Source of the DNA: Faecalibacterium sp. | GTDB lineage: Bacteria > Bacillota > Clostridia > Oscillospirales > Ruminococcaceae | Assembly: GCA_022652735.1 (NCBI GenBank) | Contig: JALCRP010000024.1 | Span: 1-32,567, forward strand | Length of the DNA: 32,567 bases | Direction: 5' to 3' | In this document: positions 24,927-32,567 of the stretch, in pieces | Layout: each line of letters begins with the position of its first letter | Numbering within the stretch: the first letter of the stretch is position 1 | Program-made: the position numbers and the translations under genes | Notes under the pieces: generated by a model | The model's input: the letters and a program-made list of their open reading frames with translations, nothing else | Database searches by the model: none | Told to the model about the DNA's origin: nothing

Positions 24927-25109
24927 TCAGATCGTGATGTCGAGCTTATGCGCCGAGGGGGCGGGCAGCTGCTGAAGCTGCTGCACCAAAAGCGCGCCCT
25001 GCTGCTCCTGCGTATCCTGCGCTTTCCGCGCCACGGCCACGCCGCAGGCCTGCTCAGTGGATTGCTGATGCATGGACATACTGAGAGAGGCAATATCGGT
25101 GATTTCCAT
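24927..25109 (-). CDS. YjfB-like putative motility protein
   Basis: A 60-residue protein resembling the YjfB putative motility family of Firmicutes. Recognisable parts are the start with DIASLSMSM, the Gln-rich central helix (QEQQGALLVQQLQQL) and the closing LDITI. No membrane segment is present. On the minus strand AAAGGAGG lies 9 nt before the ATG, and the start overlaps the cheB stop in a TAATG arrangement, so it is translated as the last gene of the cheAWRB operon. Function is unknown; involvement in motility is inferred from family naming and context. Confidence 0.78.
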   Translation of the reverse strand: MEITDIASLSMSMHQQSTEQACGVAVARKAQDTQEQQGALLVQQLQQLPAPSAHKLDITI

Positions 25110-26176
25110 TAGGAATCCTCCTTTCCTGCCGAGGACGGTTTTGTCCTTTTGCTGACAGAAAAAATAAGCTCATTGGGAATCGCATCCAGCGGAAGCTGGC
25201 GGCATACGGCGCCAAGTTTATACGCTTCCATCGGCATCCCATATACTACGCAGCTGGCTTTATCCTGCCCGATGGTATAGGCGCCGGCCTGCCGCATTTT
25301 CAAAAGGCCCTGTGCGCCGTCGGCGCCCATGCCCGTCAGCAAAACGCCGATAGCATCTTTGCCGGCGGTTTCGGCCACCGAATCAAACAGCACATCGACG
25401 GAGGGGCAATGCCCACTGACCTTTTCGCCGCGCTGGCTTTGGATATAATAGCCGTTTGTGTCGCGCCGAAGGCGCATGTGGAACTCGCCGGCCGCGATTA
25501 GGATTTGGCCCTGCACCACGCGGTCTCGATCCTGTGCTTCTTTTACGTGCATGTTGCAAAGCTTATCCAGACGCTCGGCGTACAGGCGCGTAAAGTTGGC
25601 CGGCATATGCTGGACGATCACGATGCCGGGCATCGTTGCGGGCAAATCCCGCACAACAGCTAAAATCGCTTCGGTGCCGCCTGTCGAAGCGCCGATTGCG
25701 ATCACAAGGCGCTGATCGGGCGGAAATGCGGCTTTGCGCGCCAATTTTGCCGCCAGAGAAGAAGCCGCGAGGGCCGGCGAGGAGTGAACCCGGGCTTTGG
25801 CGGCGATGCGAATCTTTTCCCGCAAGTCGCCGACAAAACGGTCAAAGGCGTTCGGCTCGCCGGCCTCCGGCTTGCGTACAAACTCTACGGCCCCGGCGGC
25901 AAGCGCGTCCATCGTGCGGCTGCACATCGAGCTGACCACTACAACCGGGATTGGCAGGCGCGGCATCAGCTCTTTCAAAAAGTCGATGCCGTTTTCGCCG
26001 GGCATCTCGATGTCAAGCGTAATCACATCCGGCTTCAAAAGCTCCAGTTTCTCGGCGGCATCTGCCGCGCTGACGGCGCAGCCGATGACCTTGATGTCGC
26101 CATCACTGCCGAGAGAAAGCTGGAGCTTTGTTCGGAACAAAACAGAATCGTCCACAACAAGGACTTGAATCGGCAT
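25109..26176 (-). CDS. cheB: Chemotaxis methylesterase/deamidase CheB
   Basis: CheB, activated by CheA, removes methyl groups from receptors. The 355-residue protein has a receiver domain with phospho-acceptor D55 (TLDIEMPGENG), a linker rich in Ala around 125-150, and the methylesterase domain with catalytic triad S164 (GASTGG), H190 (VQHMPANF) and D286 (TGMGADG), the same numbering as the enterobacterial enzyme. TAGGAGG lies about 6 nt before the ATG on the minus strand. It starts 12 nt after the cheR stop. Confidence 0.97.
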   Translation of the reverse strand: MPIQVLVVDDSVLFRTKLQLSLGSDGDIKVIGCAVSAADAAEKLELLKPDVITLDIEMPGENGIDFLKELMPRLPIPVVVVSSMCSRTMDALAAGAVEFVRKPEAGEPNAFDRFVGDLREKIRIAAKARVHSSPALAASSLAAKLARKAAFPPDQRLVIAIGASTGGTEAILAVVRDLPATMPGIVIVQHMPANFTRLYAERLDKLCNMHVKEAQDRDRVVQGQILIAAGEFHMRLRRDTNGYYIQSQRGEKVSGHCPSVDVLFDSVAETAGKDAIGVLLTGMGADGAQGLLKMRQAGAYTIGQDKASCVVYGMPMEAYKLGAVCRQLPLDAIPNELIFSVSKRTKPSSAGKEDS

Positions 26177-26188
26177 GAAATCCTCCTA

Positions 26189-27046
26189 TCATTGAGTGAG
26201 CTTTTGGTAAATTGCCGGTTTAATATAGGTGTACTTCGTATGCTCACGGTTGATGGATTCGGAATGCCCGATAAAAAGATACCCTCCCTCGGCGGTAGCG
26301 TTGTAAAACTTTTCCACCAGCCGGGCGGTCGTCTGGGCATCGAAATAGATCATGACGTTACGACAAAAAATAATATCAAAAGGTTTCTTATATACAAAAG
26401 TGTTCATCAGGTTGAAAATGCGGAAAACCACTTCTTTGCGAATCTTTTCTGCCACCTGACAGTTGCCGTCGGCCAGCGCCTGAAAGTATTTCCGGCGCCA
26501 TGCTTCCGGCAGCCCAATCAAGTTTTCGGCAGGGTAGATGCCTTCCTGTGCGGTTTTCAGCACCTTGGTGGAAATATCCGTCGCAAGGATAGTCGTATCC
26601 CATTGCGCTTTGCGCGGCCCGAAATATTCGTCCATCACCATTGCGATGTTGTAGGCTTCCTGCCCGGCCGAGCAGCCCGCGCTCCAAATACGGAGATCAT
26701 TTTTTCGGCGCGGCTCCAGATAGGGCAGCGCCGTGCGCAGCAAAAACTCAAAGTGCTCGTTTTCGCGCCCAAAGAAAGAATGGTTTGTCGTGATGCGGTT
26801 CAAGAAGCGCTGCATTTCCTCGCCGGTTTTATCCGCAAACAGAAAGTTCATGTATTCGCTGAAGGTGGTGATGTTGTGGGCGCGCAGCTCACGCGCCAGC
26901 CGCCCTTCGATCAGCAGACGCTTACGGTGCAAATCAATGCCGTATTTGTTGTACACAAAGCGCGTGAGCGTGGAAAACTCGGCATCGGTCAGATGCACAA
27001 TGCTTTCCGAAAGGGCCTCTGGAAGCTCCGCCTCTGGCAATACCAT
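26189..27046 (-). CDS. cheR: Chemotaxis receptor methyltransferase CheR
   Basis: CheR methylates glutamates on chemoreceptors using S-adenosylmethionine. The 285-residue product has the N-terminal helical domain (FSTLTRFVYNKYGIDL) and the methyltransferase domain with the SAM-binding motif IWSAGCSAGQEAYNIAM and the catalytic-region motif DIIFCRNVMIYF. The ribosome binding site AAGGGG lies 9 nt before the ATG. It sits between cheW and cheB so that opposing adaptation enzymes are co-expressed. Confidence 0.96.
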   Translation of the reverse strand: MVLPEAELPEALSESIVHLTDAEFSTLTRFVYNKYGIDLHRKRLLIEGRLARELRAHNITTFSEYMNFLFADKTGEEMQRFLNRITTNHSFFGRENEHFEFLLRTALPYLEPRRKNDLRIWSAGCSAGQEAYNIAMVMDEYFGPRKAQWDTTILATDISTKVLKTAQEGIYPAENLIGLPEAWRRKYFQALADGNCQVAEKIRKEVVFRIFNLMNTFVYKKPFDIIFCRNVMIYFDAQTTARLVEKFYNATAEGGYLFIGHSESINREHTKYTYIKPAIYQKLTQ

Positions 27047-27059
27047 GTTCGATCGCCCC

Positions 27060-27545
27060 TTACATTTGAGACTGTTTCGATTTCGGATGTGCCAGCTTCA
27101 AATCTTCCGCAAACAGCACTTCGGCATCCAAAACTTGCAAAATTTCGCCTTTCCACTGCACAACGGCGCTCAGCTCCTTGCTGGAAGAGGGTGGGGCAGA
27201 GCGCTTTTTTTCTGGAATAAAAGATACCTCACGCACATTGTCCACGATCAGGCCCACATGAGTGTCGTGCATCTCCAAAATGATGATGCTGGTCATATCG
27301 TCATAGGCGCGCGCGGGCAGGCCAAGGCGCAGCCGCAAATCCACGACGGGCACAATCTTGCCGCGCAGGTTGATTACGCCCTTGACATAATCCGCCACCT
27401 TGGGCAGCGGCGTGACCTTTTGCATATTCAAAATTTCCAGCACGACCGTCAGCGGCAGGCCGTACAATGTTTTGTCGATATGAAACAGAAGAAATCGATC
27501 TTCCAGCTCGTCATGCTGAGCCTCGGCGGTAACAGCGTTTTCCAT
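27060..27545 (-). CDS. cheW: Chemotaxis coupling protein CheW
   Basis: CheW links chemoreceptors to CheA. The 161-residue product has the SH3-like double barrel pattern, with YGLPLTVVLEILNMQKVTPL, YVKGVINLRGKIVPVVDLRL and LIVDNVREV. The start is the second of two close ATGs (27543-27545): GAGAGGAGG directly abuts the first ATG, leaving no room, but is 9 nt from the second. A Ser/Pro patch around residue 125 is an unremarkable surface loop. It follows cheA by 19 nt; it is the only CheW in the window and no CheV was seen. Confidence 0.95.
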   Translation of the reverse strand: MENAVTAEAQHDELEDRFLLFHIDKTLYGLPLTVVLEILNMQKVTPLPKVADYVKGVINLRGKIVPVVDLRLRLGLPARAYDDMTSIIILEMHDTHVGLIVDNVREVSFIPEKKRSAPPSSSKELSAVVQWKGEILQVLDAEVLFAEDLKLAHPKSKQSQM

Positions 27546-27564
27546 AGCTTTCATCCTCCTCTCG

Positions 27565-29595
27565 TTATTCCAGCAGGCTGTTGGCGTCCAAAATCAGGCT
27601 GATGCTGCCGTCGCCCAGAATGCTGGCGCCGGAAAGGCCCTGATCCTTGAGATTGAACTGATGCAAAAAGGAGGGGAACGGCTTTACGACAACCTGATAT
27701 TCGCCCAGCAGCTCGTCGGCAAAAAGGCATGCCTTTTTGCCGTTGCTCTCAACCATAATCAAAATGCCGTCGGAAAGCTCGGTATGCTGCGGTTCCAGCC
27801 CAAAATGTTGGTACAGCCGAATTACCGGCATACATTCGCCGCGCAGCAAAATCATTTCGGTGCCGGCCGTATCGTAGGTGATCTGTTTTTGCGTCGCCAG
27901 CCGGAACGATTGCCGAATGGTATTGATCGGCAGGGTGAAAAGCGTATTGCCCACCGAAAGGTTCATACCGTCGACGATCGCCAACGTAAGCGGAATCTTG
28001 ATGGTAAAGGTGGTGCCCTGCCCCTTTACGCTGTGAATTGATACCTTGCCGCCCACCGATTCGATGTTTTTACGCACGACATCCATGCCGACGCCACGGC
28101 CGGAAAATTCCGTTACCTGCGTGTTGGTTGAAAAGCCGGGCAGCATAATAAAGCCGAAAATCTCTTTTTCGGTGTAATCCTTTTCGGGCTTGGTCAAAAG
28201 GCCGCGCTCCTTGCCCTTGCGCATCAGCACGTCTTTGTCCAAGCCCGTGCCGTCGTCCGCCACGCGGATGATAACCTCGCCGCCGACGTTTTGCGCGCTC
28301 AGCGTCACCTTGCCGGTGCGGGGCTTGCCGGCGGCTTCGCGTTCATCCGGCATTTCGATCGCATGATCCATCGAGTTGCGGATCATGTGCATCAGCGGGT
28401 CGGCGATCGCATCGTTGATCGTCTTATCCACTTCTGTATCGTCGCCGATCATCACAAAGTCGGCCTCTTTGCCAAGCTTGCGGCTCATATCGCGTACGAT
28501 GCGTTCCATCTTGCGGAAAGTGCCTGTCAGCGGCACCATGCGGATGGACATCACGACATCCTGCAATTCATCCACCAGCTTGCGCAAAGCGCGCGCGGAT
28601 TTATTAAAGCTGTCAAGCTTTTGACCTTTCAGGTCAGGGTTGCGCACCACGGCGGATTCTGCGGTCACAAGCTCGCCGATGAGGTCTGTAAGCAAATCAA
28701 GCTTGCCCTGATTTACGCTGACAAGGCTTTGCTTTGCGGCGGGCTTAGCCGCGCCGGCGGCCGCCTGTGCGGCCGGGGCCGGGTGGGCTGCTGCGGCAGC
28801 AGTAGGAGCCGCCGTTTGGGCGGCGGGCTGTGCGGCCGGTGCGCCGCCCTCGCCGTCGATCACCTCATAGGATTTCAGGTTCAACGCGCTGTCCAGCGCC
28901 GCGGTAATCTCCTCTACTTTCCCAGCCGGCTTGCAGATCAGCCACAGGCCGTTTTGGATAATGGAAGGGGAGAGCGCCGCGTCATTTTCTGGGTGCTCGG
29001 GTACCGAGGTGATCTCGGTGCAGTAGGGCTGCAGCTGCGTCAGCAGCATAAAGGCCCGCATGTTTTCCATCTGGCAGCCATCTTCAAAAAAAACGTGGAT
29101 GCGGTAGCTGCCGGGCGCGGCGTTGGGCACGCCGCCCGCCGCGCTGCCCGCAGCTGCGCCCGGCGCAGCGGGAGCAGGCTCGCCTTTCAGCTGGGCCACC
29201 AGCGCTTTCAGCTGGGCGATCATGGCCGAAGGGTCGGCGGCAGTATAGCTGTCGCCCTCCAGCTTTTCCATCTCCTGCTTCAGAAAATCGGAAGTTTTGA
29301 AAACAAGGTCAAAAAGCGCATCGAATACAAGCGCGAGCTTGTCAGGGTTTTCGCGCAGGATATAAAAAACGTCCTCTACCGAGTGGGCCAGATTGGAGAT
29401 GGCATCGAAGCCCATCATTGCCGCAGAGCCCTTGATCGTGTGGGTAATGCGGAAGATGGTATTGATGTTGTCCTCACTGATGCTCTTGGCACGTTCTGAA
29501 TCCAGCAGGATGTCGTCCAACTGCTCCAGCATGCTGTCTGTTTCATGGACGAAAGTTTCCAGCATTTCTTCCATCCCCGGATCGACAATAGCCAT
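27565..29595 (-). CDS. cheA: Chemotaxis histidine kinase CheA
   Basis: CheA autophosphorylates and passes the phosphate to CheY and CheB. Domains visible in the 676-residue protein: P1 phosphotransfer with His52 (RITHTIKGSAAMMG); P2, CheY-binding, about 160-245; an Ala/Pro-rich linker about 250-290; P3 dimerisation about 290-355; P4 kinase with N box HMIRNSMDHAIE near 402, G1 VADDGTGLD and G2 SGRGVGMDVV near 497; P5 CheW-like domain about 535-676. A GAGGAAGGTGA site precedes the ATG. It is the first gene of the minus-strand operon cheA-cheW-cheR-cheB-yjfB-like, separated from cheY, cheC and cheD. Confidence 0.97.
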   Translation of the reverse strand: MAIVDPGMEEMLETFVHETDSMLEQLDDILLDSERAKSISEDNINTIFRITHTIKGSAAMMGFDAISNLAHSVEDVFYILRENPDKLALVFDALFDLVFKTSDFLKQEMEKLEGDSYTAADPSAMIAQLKALVAQLKGEPAPAAPGAAAGSAAGGVPNAAPGSYRIHVFFEDGCQMENMRAFMLLTQLQPYCTEITSVPEHPENDAALSPSIIQNGLWLICKPAGKVEEITAALDSALNLKSYEVIDGEGGAPAAQPAAQTAAPTAAAAAHPAPAAQAAAGAAKPAAKQSLVSVNQGKLDLLTDLIGELVTAESAVVRNPDLKGQKLDSFNKSARALRKLVDELQDVVMSIRMVPLTGTFRKMERIVRDMSRKLGKEADFVMIGDDTEVDKTINDAIADPLMHMIRNSMDHAIEMPDEREAAGKPRTGKVTLSAQNVGGEVIIRVADDGTGLDKDVLMRKGKERGLLTKPEKDYTEKEIFGFIMLPGFSTNTQVTEFSGRGVGMDVVRKNIESVGGKVSIHSVKGQGTTFTIKIPLTLAIVDGMNLSVGNTLFTLPINTIRQSFRLATQKQITYDTAGTEMILLRGECMPVIRLYQHFGLEPQHTELSDGILIMVESNGKKACLFADELLGEYQVVVKPFPSFLHQFNLKDQGLSGASILGDGSISLILDANSLLE

Positions 29596-29873
29596 GTGTT
29601 CACCTTCCTCAAAGAATTAGAATACCTCTCTATCAGTTATCCTACCTTAGAAAGCAAAACACAAGGGAAAGAAACGATTTTTCCGAAAAAATCCGACAAA
29701 AAGGTGCCTTTTGTGTTTTTAGGGAAGATCCCGTCGGCAAAATGGGGAAAAAGACACAGAAAATACCGTAAAATGATTCCCTTTTTTCTTGATTTTTGCT
29801 AAACTAAAGAGAATAACAAGATTATGGGATTTTCTGTGCTGTGCCTGCACCGATGCGGCGGGGAGGGATAAGC
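29596..29873. promoter_or_regulatory. Divergent regulatory region between cheA and the FliK-like gene
   Basis: This 278-nt AT-rich spacer must hold promoters for the minus-strand cheA operon and probably for the plus-strand genes. A weak minus-strand sigma-A-like pair (TTGTGT, 17-nt spacer, GATAAC) and a weak plus-strand pair (TTGCTA 29797-29802, 17 nt, GATTAT 29820-29825) can be drawn, each only 3-4 of 6 per box. I found no good sigma-28 match. Small self-complementary A/T tracts occur around 29678-29715. Confidence 0.4.
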
Positions 29874-31283
29874 TTGCCGGATATTTTGCGCGTGACAACG
29901 CCGATCATCAATAAAAGCCAGCAGGTGCATCCAAACGCTGCGCCGGATGCGGCATCCAGCTTTAATGTACAAAATACCTCGCAGGTTTCGCCGCTGCAGC
30001 AGCAAAGCAGCGCGAACAACAAAAATGCCGGCGTCTTGCAGGAAAAGGATACCCCGACGCTGTTGCTCAGCCTTTTGAAGGACCCCGATGTTGCCGTTAC
30101 TTACTTGCAGAATATCAGCCTTCTGGAAGAAACGTTTCAGCTTTTGCCGGCCAATAACACGACCGTCACGGAGGAAATCGAGCAGATCTATCACATGCTG
30201 ATGCTTTCGCCCGAGGAGATTGCGCCCGAGCTGGAGCGCCAGCAGGATCTTTCGACGACGTTCCGCGGCGAGTTGTTCGATTTTTTGCGCCAAGTAAGCG
30301 CCGAAAACCCGGATAACGGCTCGCTGCAAATTGCGCTGGCGCGCCAGCTGAAGGCTGCCAGCTGCCTGATCGACCGCCGGGATGTGCTGGATGCCGTATC
30401 CAACAACCTGACATATCTGAAAAGCGGCACTTTGCCCGGATCGGAGCTGGAAAGCCGCTTGGATACGCTGATTCGTGCGCTGCAAAGCCCCAATGCGGAG
30501 CGGAATTTCCCAATGCTGAAGGGTGAAGCACTTTCGCTGCTGAAAGAGATGGAAAGCAGCATCTCGTATACGCCCCAGCAGGAGAAAAACCTTTCGATTG
30601 CCATTTACAACCTTTCGCGCTATAACACGAGCCGCAGCTATTTCCGCGAGGCGATGACATGGCTGCGCAAATCGCTTTCGCCCGAGCAGCGGGCTACCTT
30701 TTCGCGGCTGGCGGAAAACTTTCTGCGTGAGCAGACAGGCCCGGAAAAAGCGCCCGAAACGCCGCAGTCCCGCGTGATGCAGGCCCTGACGCAGCTGATT
30801 CAAAAGCAGGCGGAGGCCGACCACCAAAGTGCCTCGGAAGCGGCCAAAACGGAAAAAATTTTGCACAGCCTGCTTTCTTCGCCGTGCAACTTTACGCCGC
30901 TTTTGCATTTTGTCGTGCCTGCCGAGCAGAACAACACGCATGCTTTTGCCGAGCTTTGGATCAACCCGCAAAGCGACGAAAAGGATATGCCGGAGGGTGC
31001 GGGCAAGGGCATCCATATCTTGCTGGTGGCGGATGTGGAGGGCACAGGCCGCTTTGAGGCAGAGTTCTTCGTATATGACAAAACGCTGGATTTTTCGCTT
31101 TTCTGCCCGCCCGGGCAGGAGGATAACTATCGCGCTGTTTTGCAGGCGGTGCCGAAGGCGCTGGCCGGCACAGAGTACCGCCTGGGCCAAACAAGGCTCG
31201 AACCGCTGGAGCGCGCACGTTCGCTGATGGATGCGTTCAAATCGCTGCCATACAAAAGGATGGGTGTTGATGTCAGAATCTGA
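29874..31283 (+). CDS. Uncharacterised flagellum-linked protein with FliK-like C-terminal domain
   Basis: I do not recognise a named gene. The 469-residue protein is soluble, with a Gln/Ser/Asn-rich N terminus (to about 55), a helical middle of about 300 residues, and a C-terminal region (about 355-455) whose pattern AELWINPQ, HILLVADVEGTGRFEAEFFV and YRAVLQAVPKAL resembles the FliK hook domain fold. It starts at TTG 29874, 6 nt after GGGGAGGG (29860-29867); an in-frame GTG at 29841 would include that site. It overlaps the following FlhB-C-like gene by 14 nt. The arrangement resembles ylqG-ylqH of B. subtilis, by order only. A role alongside FlhB-type export control is inference. Confidence 0.6.
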   Translation: MPDILRVTTPIINKSQQVHPNAAPDAASSFNVQNTSQVSPLQQQSSANNKNAGVLQEKDTPTLLLSLLKDPDVAVTYLQNISLLEETFQLLPANNTTVTEEIEQIYHMLMLSPEEIAPELERQQDLSTTFRGELFDFLRQVSAENPDNGSLQIALARQLKAASCLIDRRDVLDAVSNNLTYLKSGTLPGSELESRLDTLIRALQSPNAERNFPMLKGEALSLLKEMESSISYTPQQEKNLSIAIYNLSRYNTSRSYFREAMTWLRKSLSPEQRATFSRLAENFLREQTGPEKAPETPQSRVMQALTQLIQKQAEADHQSASEAAKTEKILHSLLSSPCNFTPLLHFVVPAEQNNTHAFAELWINPQSDEKDMPEGAGKGIHILLVADVEGTGRFEAEFFVYDKTLDFSLFCPPGQEDNYRAVLQAVPKALAGTEYRLGQTRLEPLERARSLMDAFKSLPYKRMGVDVRI

Positions 31284-31587
31284 AAATAAGGCCGTCGCGC
31301 TGAAATACAACGCCGGGCAGGATATGGCCCCCGTCGTGATTGCCTCGGGTTACGGGCACATCGCCGAAAAAATCATCGACATCGCCGAGTGCCGCGGCAT
31401 CCCGGTTTACCGCGACGACAGCGCGGCTTCGCTTTTGTGCATGCTGGATGTCGGCAAAACGATTCCGCCGGAGCTGTATCAGGTGGTGGCCACGATCTAC
31501 TGCCAGATCCTTGCGGTGGCTTCCCACAGCGGCAAGCAGCCGCCCGCGGAAACCCCTGCCGCGGCACAGCCTGCGGAAAACCCGTAA
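31270..31587 (+). CDS. Stand-alone FlhB C-terminal domain-like protein (YlqH-type)
   Basis: A 105-residue protein that aligns by eye with the FlhB cytoplasmic domain after the cleavage site: AVALKYNAGQDMAPVVIASG, then AEKIIDIAECRGIPVYRD, then TIPPELYQVVATI. It has no membrane segments and no NPTH autocleavage motif, so it cannot be the gate protein itself. The start is ATG 31270, 8-9 nt after AAAGGA (31256-31261), overlapping the upstream FliK-like gene by 14 nt. The C terminus is Pro/Ala-rich. Known relatives include the small FlhB paralogues FhlB and YlqH, which can partly substitute for the FlhB C-terminal part in some species. The full flhB is at 18223-19287. Confidence 0.88.
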   Translation: MSESENKAVALKYNAGQDMAPVVIASGYGHIAEKIIDIAECRGIPVYRDDSAASLLCMLDVGKTIPPELYQVVATIYCQILAVASHSGKQPPAETPAAAQPAENP

Positions 31588-31609
31588 AGAAAAGCTGCGC
31601 CAAAAGCGA

Positions 31610-31655
31610 GAAAGGCAAAATGCCTGCCGCCAAAAGCGGGCAGGGTGGGCCTTTC
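31610..31655 (+). other. Two-tier hairpin between the FlhB-like and EAL-HDOD genes
   Basis: GAAAGGC (31610-31616) pairs with GCCTTTC (31649-31655), enclosing a second stem CCTGCCGC (31623-31630) with GCGGGCAGG (31636-31644, one bulge). A G-rich stretch and then TTCTGTTTTGTTC follow at a distance, so it is not a clear intrinsic terminator. It occupies most of the 130-nt spacer. Confidence 0.4.
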
Positions 31656-31717
31656 GCCGGCGGGGGGTTCTGTTTTGTTCGTATGTTCCTGCGTTTTGCA
31701 GATTGGGAGGATAAGCA

Positions 31718-32567
31718 ATGGATACCTATATTGTTCGCCAGCCAATTTTGGATCAAAAGATGCATGCCGCCGCCTATGAGCTGGTTTATCAGCAGGATTC
31801 GAGCGCCCTGTATAACCAGCAGGATGCCCGCGTGGCCGAGGCGCTGCTGTCGTTTTTTAACCAGATCGGCGATGGCAACGATCTTTTGGAGGGAAGAGAC
31901 GCCTTCATCACCTTTACCCCGAATCTTCTTTTGCAAAATTCGCCCAGCGTCTTTGATCCGAAGCATGTCATCGTCCAGATTGAGGAGAGCGTCCTGATCC
32001 ACCCCACGACGAAAGAGATGCTCAGCAACCTGAAAAAAGATGGCTTCCGCCTTGCGCTGGTCAGCTTTGATTTCAACCGCCGGTATCTGGATATTTTGCC
32101 CTGTGTCGACTATATGAAGGTCGATCTTTCGGGGCCGGATAAGGCGGATCTGAAAACCATCCTATCCATCGCGGCGGAGTTTGGCAAAAAGACGATCGCC
32201 TATAACGTCAACACGCCCGAGGCGCTGGCCACGGCGGCCGAGCTGGGCTTTGATTATGTGCAGGGCCTAAGCGTGGCCGATATGGTTTCGACCAAATCCT
32301 GCAAGATGGAGCATCTGCGCTCCAATCTGTTCCGCCTGATCGTGGCCATCACGCGCGAGGAACCGGATTTTGAGGAGATCACACAATATGTCTCGTTGGA
32401 TGTCACGTTGACCTATTCCCTCATCAAGATGGTGAACTCGGCTTACTTCGCGCTGCCCAATCAGGTAAAAGATGTAAAGCAAGCGCTGGCGATTTTGGGC
32501 ATCCGCCAGCTGCGCCAGTGGGTGTACCTTATCAGCTTCAGCACAGAGGACGGCCTTTCCAACGAGG
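31718..32567 (+). CDS. Degenerate EAL-HDOD signalling protein, cut by window end
   Basis: The first 283 residues of a YuxH-type EAL-HDOD protein; no stop is reached. The N-terminal EAL-like domain begins IVRQPILDQKMHAAAYELVY. The catalytic EAL signature is replaced (ELVY) and the usual metal-binding motifs (DDFGTG, KIDxxF) are not present, so it probably does not hydrolyse cyclic-di-GMP. The HDOD domain begins about residue 200, with LTYSLIKMVNSAYFALPNQV and QALAILGIRQLRQWVYLISF. GGGAGG (31705-31710) lies 7 nt before the ATG. Relatives act as regulatory or scaffold proteins in motility and signalling; the exact job here is unknown. Confidence 0.85.
   Translation, partial: MDTYIVRQPILDQKMHAAAYELVYQQDSSALYNQQDARVAEALLSFFNQIGDGNDLLEGRDAFITFTPNLLLQNSPSVFDPKHVIVQIEESVLIHPTTKEMLSNLKKDGFRLALVSFDFNRRYLDILPCVDYMKVDLSGPDKADLKTILSIAAEFGKKTIAYNVNTPEALATAAELGFDYVQGLSVADMVSTKSCKMEHLRSNLFRLIVAITREEPDFEEITQYVSLDVTLTYSLIKMVNSAYFALPNQVKDVKQALAILGIRQLRQWVYLISFSTEDGLSNE

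Noticed and set aside
25784-27220. Long plus-strand open frame of 478 codons opposite cheB, cheR and cheW
   Set aside because: The minus-strand genes carry complete catalytic motifs and ribosome binding sites; the plus frame has neither.
28291-29499. Plus-strand open frame of 402 codons opposite cheA
   Set aside because: It is a shadow of cheA, with a low-complexity translation and no start signal.
29799-31310. Minus-strand open frame of 503 codons opposite the FliK-like gene
   Set aside because: The plus-strand frame has a strong ribosome binding site, couples to the next gene and encodes a plausible protein; the minus frame is His/Arg/Gln-rich antisense.
31585-31612. Sigma-28 promoter for the EAL-HDOD gene
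   Set aside because: TAAA at 31585 is followed by AGCGAGAA at 16-nt spacing, only 5 of 8 in the -10, which is too weak to call.
1-32567. Mobile elements, CRISPR arrays, tRNA or rRNA genes
   Set aside because: No transposase or integrase frames, no regularly spaced direct repeats and no tRNA/rRNA-like sequences were seen; the only clear repeat is inside fliK.

Overview
The window is a large flagellar and chemotaxis locus from a Gram-positive bacterium of the Clostridia. Gene content and order (fliEFGHIJK-flgD-flgE-flbD-motAB-fliM-fliY-cheY-fliOPQR-flhB-flhA-sigD-flgF/G-cheC-cheD) follow the Firmicutes fla/che plan. CheC, CheD, a CheC-domain FliY, SwrD/FlbD and a YjfB-type protein all point the same way. 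Ribosome binding sites are strong AAGGAGG types, and several genes start with TTG. The coding DNA is moderately GC-rich by eye, which suggests an Oscillospiraceae-like gut lineage, but the genus cannot be fixed from this sequence.

Layout. 1-671 is AT-rich and non-coding: a bidirectional terminator at 55-102, then candidate promoters and a hairpin-rich leader before fliE. 672-24851 is one long plus-strand run of 26 genes with overlaps or short gaps. It covers the MS ring and C ring, the export ATPase complex, hook length control and hook scaffold, hook, stator, switch, CheY, the export gate, sigma-28, two rod-type proteins and the CheC/CheD adaptation pair. 24868-24912 is a strong terminator shared with a convergent minus-strand operon (29595 down to 24927) encoding cheA-cheW-cheR-cheB and a YjfB-like motility peptide. 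29596-29873 is a divergent promoter region. 29874-32567 carries a plus-strand group: a FliK-like protein, a stand-alone FlhB C-terminal-like protein, and a degenerate EAL-HDOD protein cut by the window end.

How it works together. The fliE-to-flhA genes build the basal body, type III export apparatus and hook. FliK and FlhB control the switch from hook to filament export. SigD then turns on late genes, and one candidate SigD-type promoter lies upstream of fliE, which would give feedback. CheA/CheW signal through CheY to FliM, CheC and FliY are expected to dephosphorylate CheY-P, and CheR, CheB and CheD adjust receptors.

Noteworthy points: FlgD carries a C-terminal fibronectin type III domain. 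fliK contains a nearly identical 96-bp tandem duplication. FliP has a Ser/Ala-rich insertion. fliL, flhF and flhG are missing from their usual slots, and flgB/flgC do not precede fliE. The least characterised piece is the pair at 29874-31587, which looks like a second FliK/FlhB-C-type partnership. No mobile elements, CRISPR arrays, tRNAs or rRNAs were seen.
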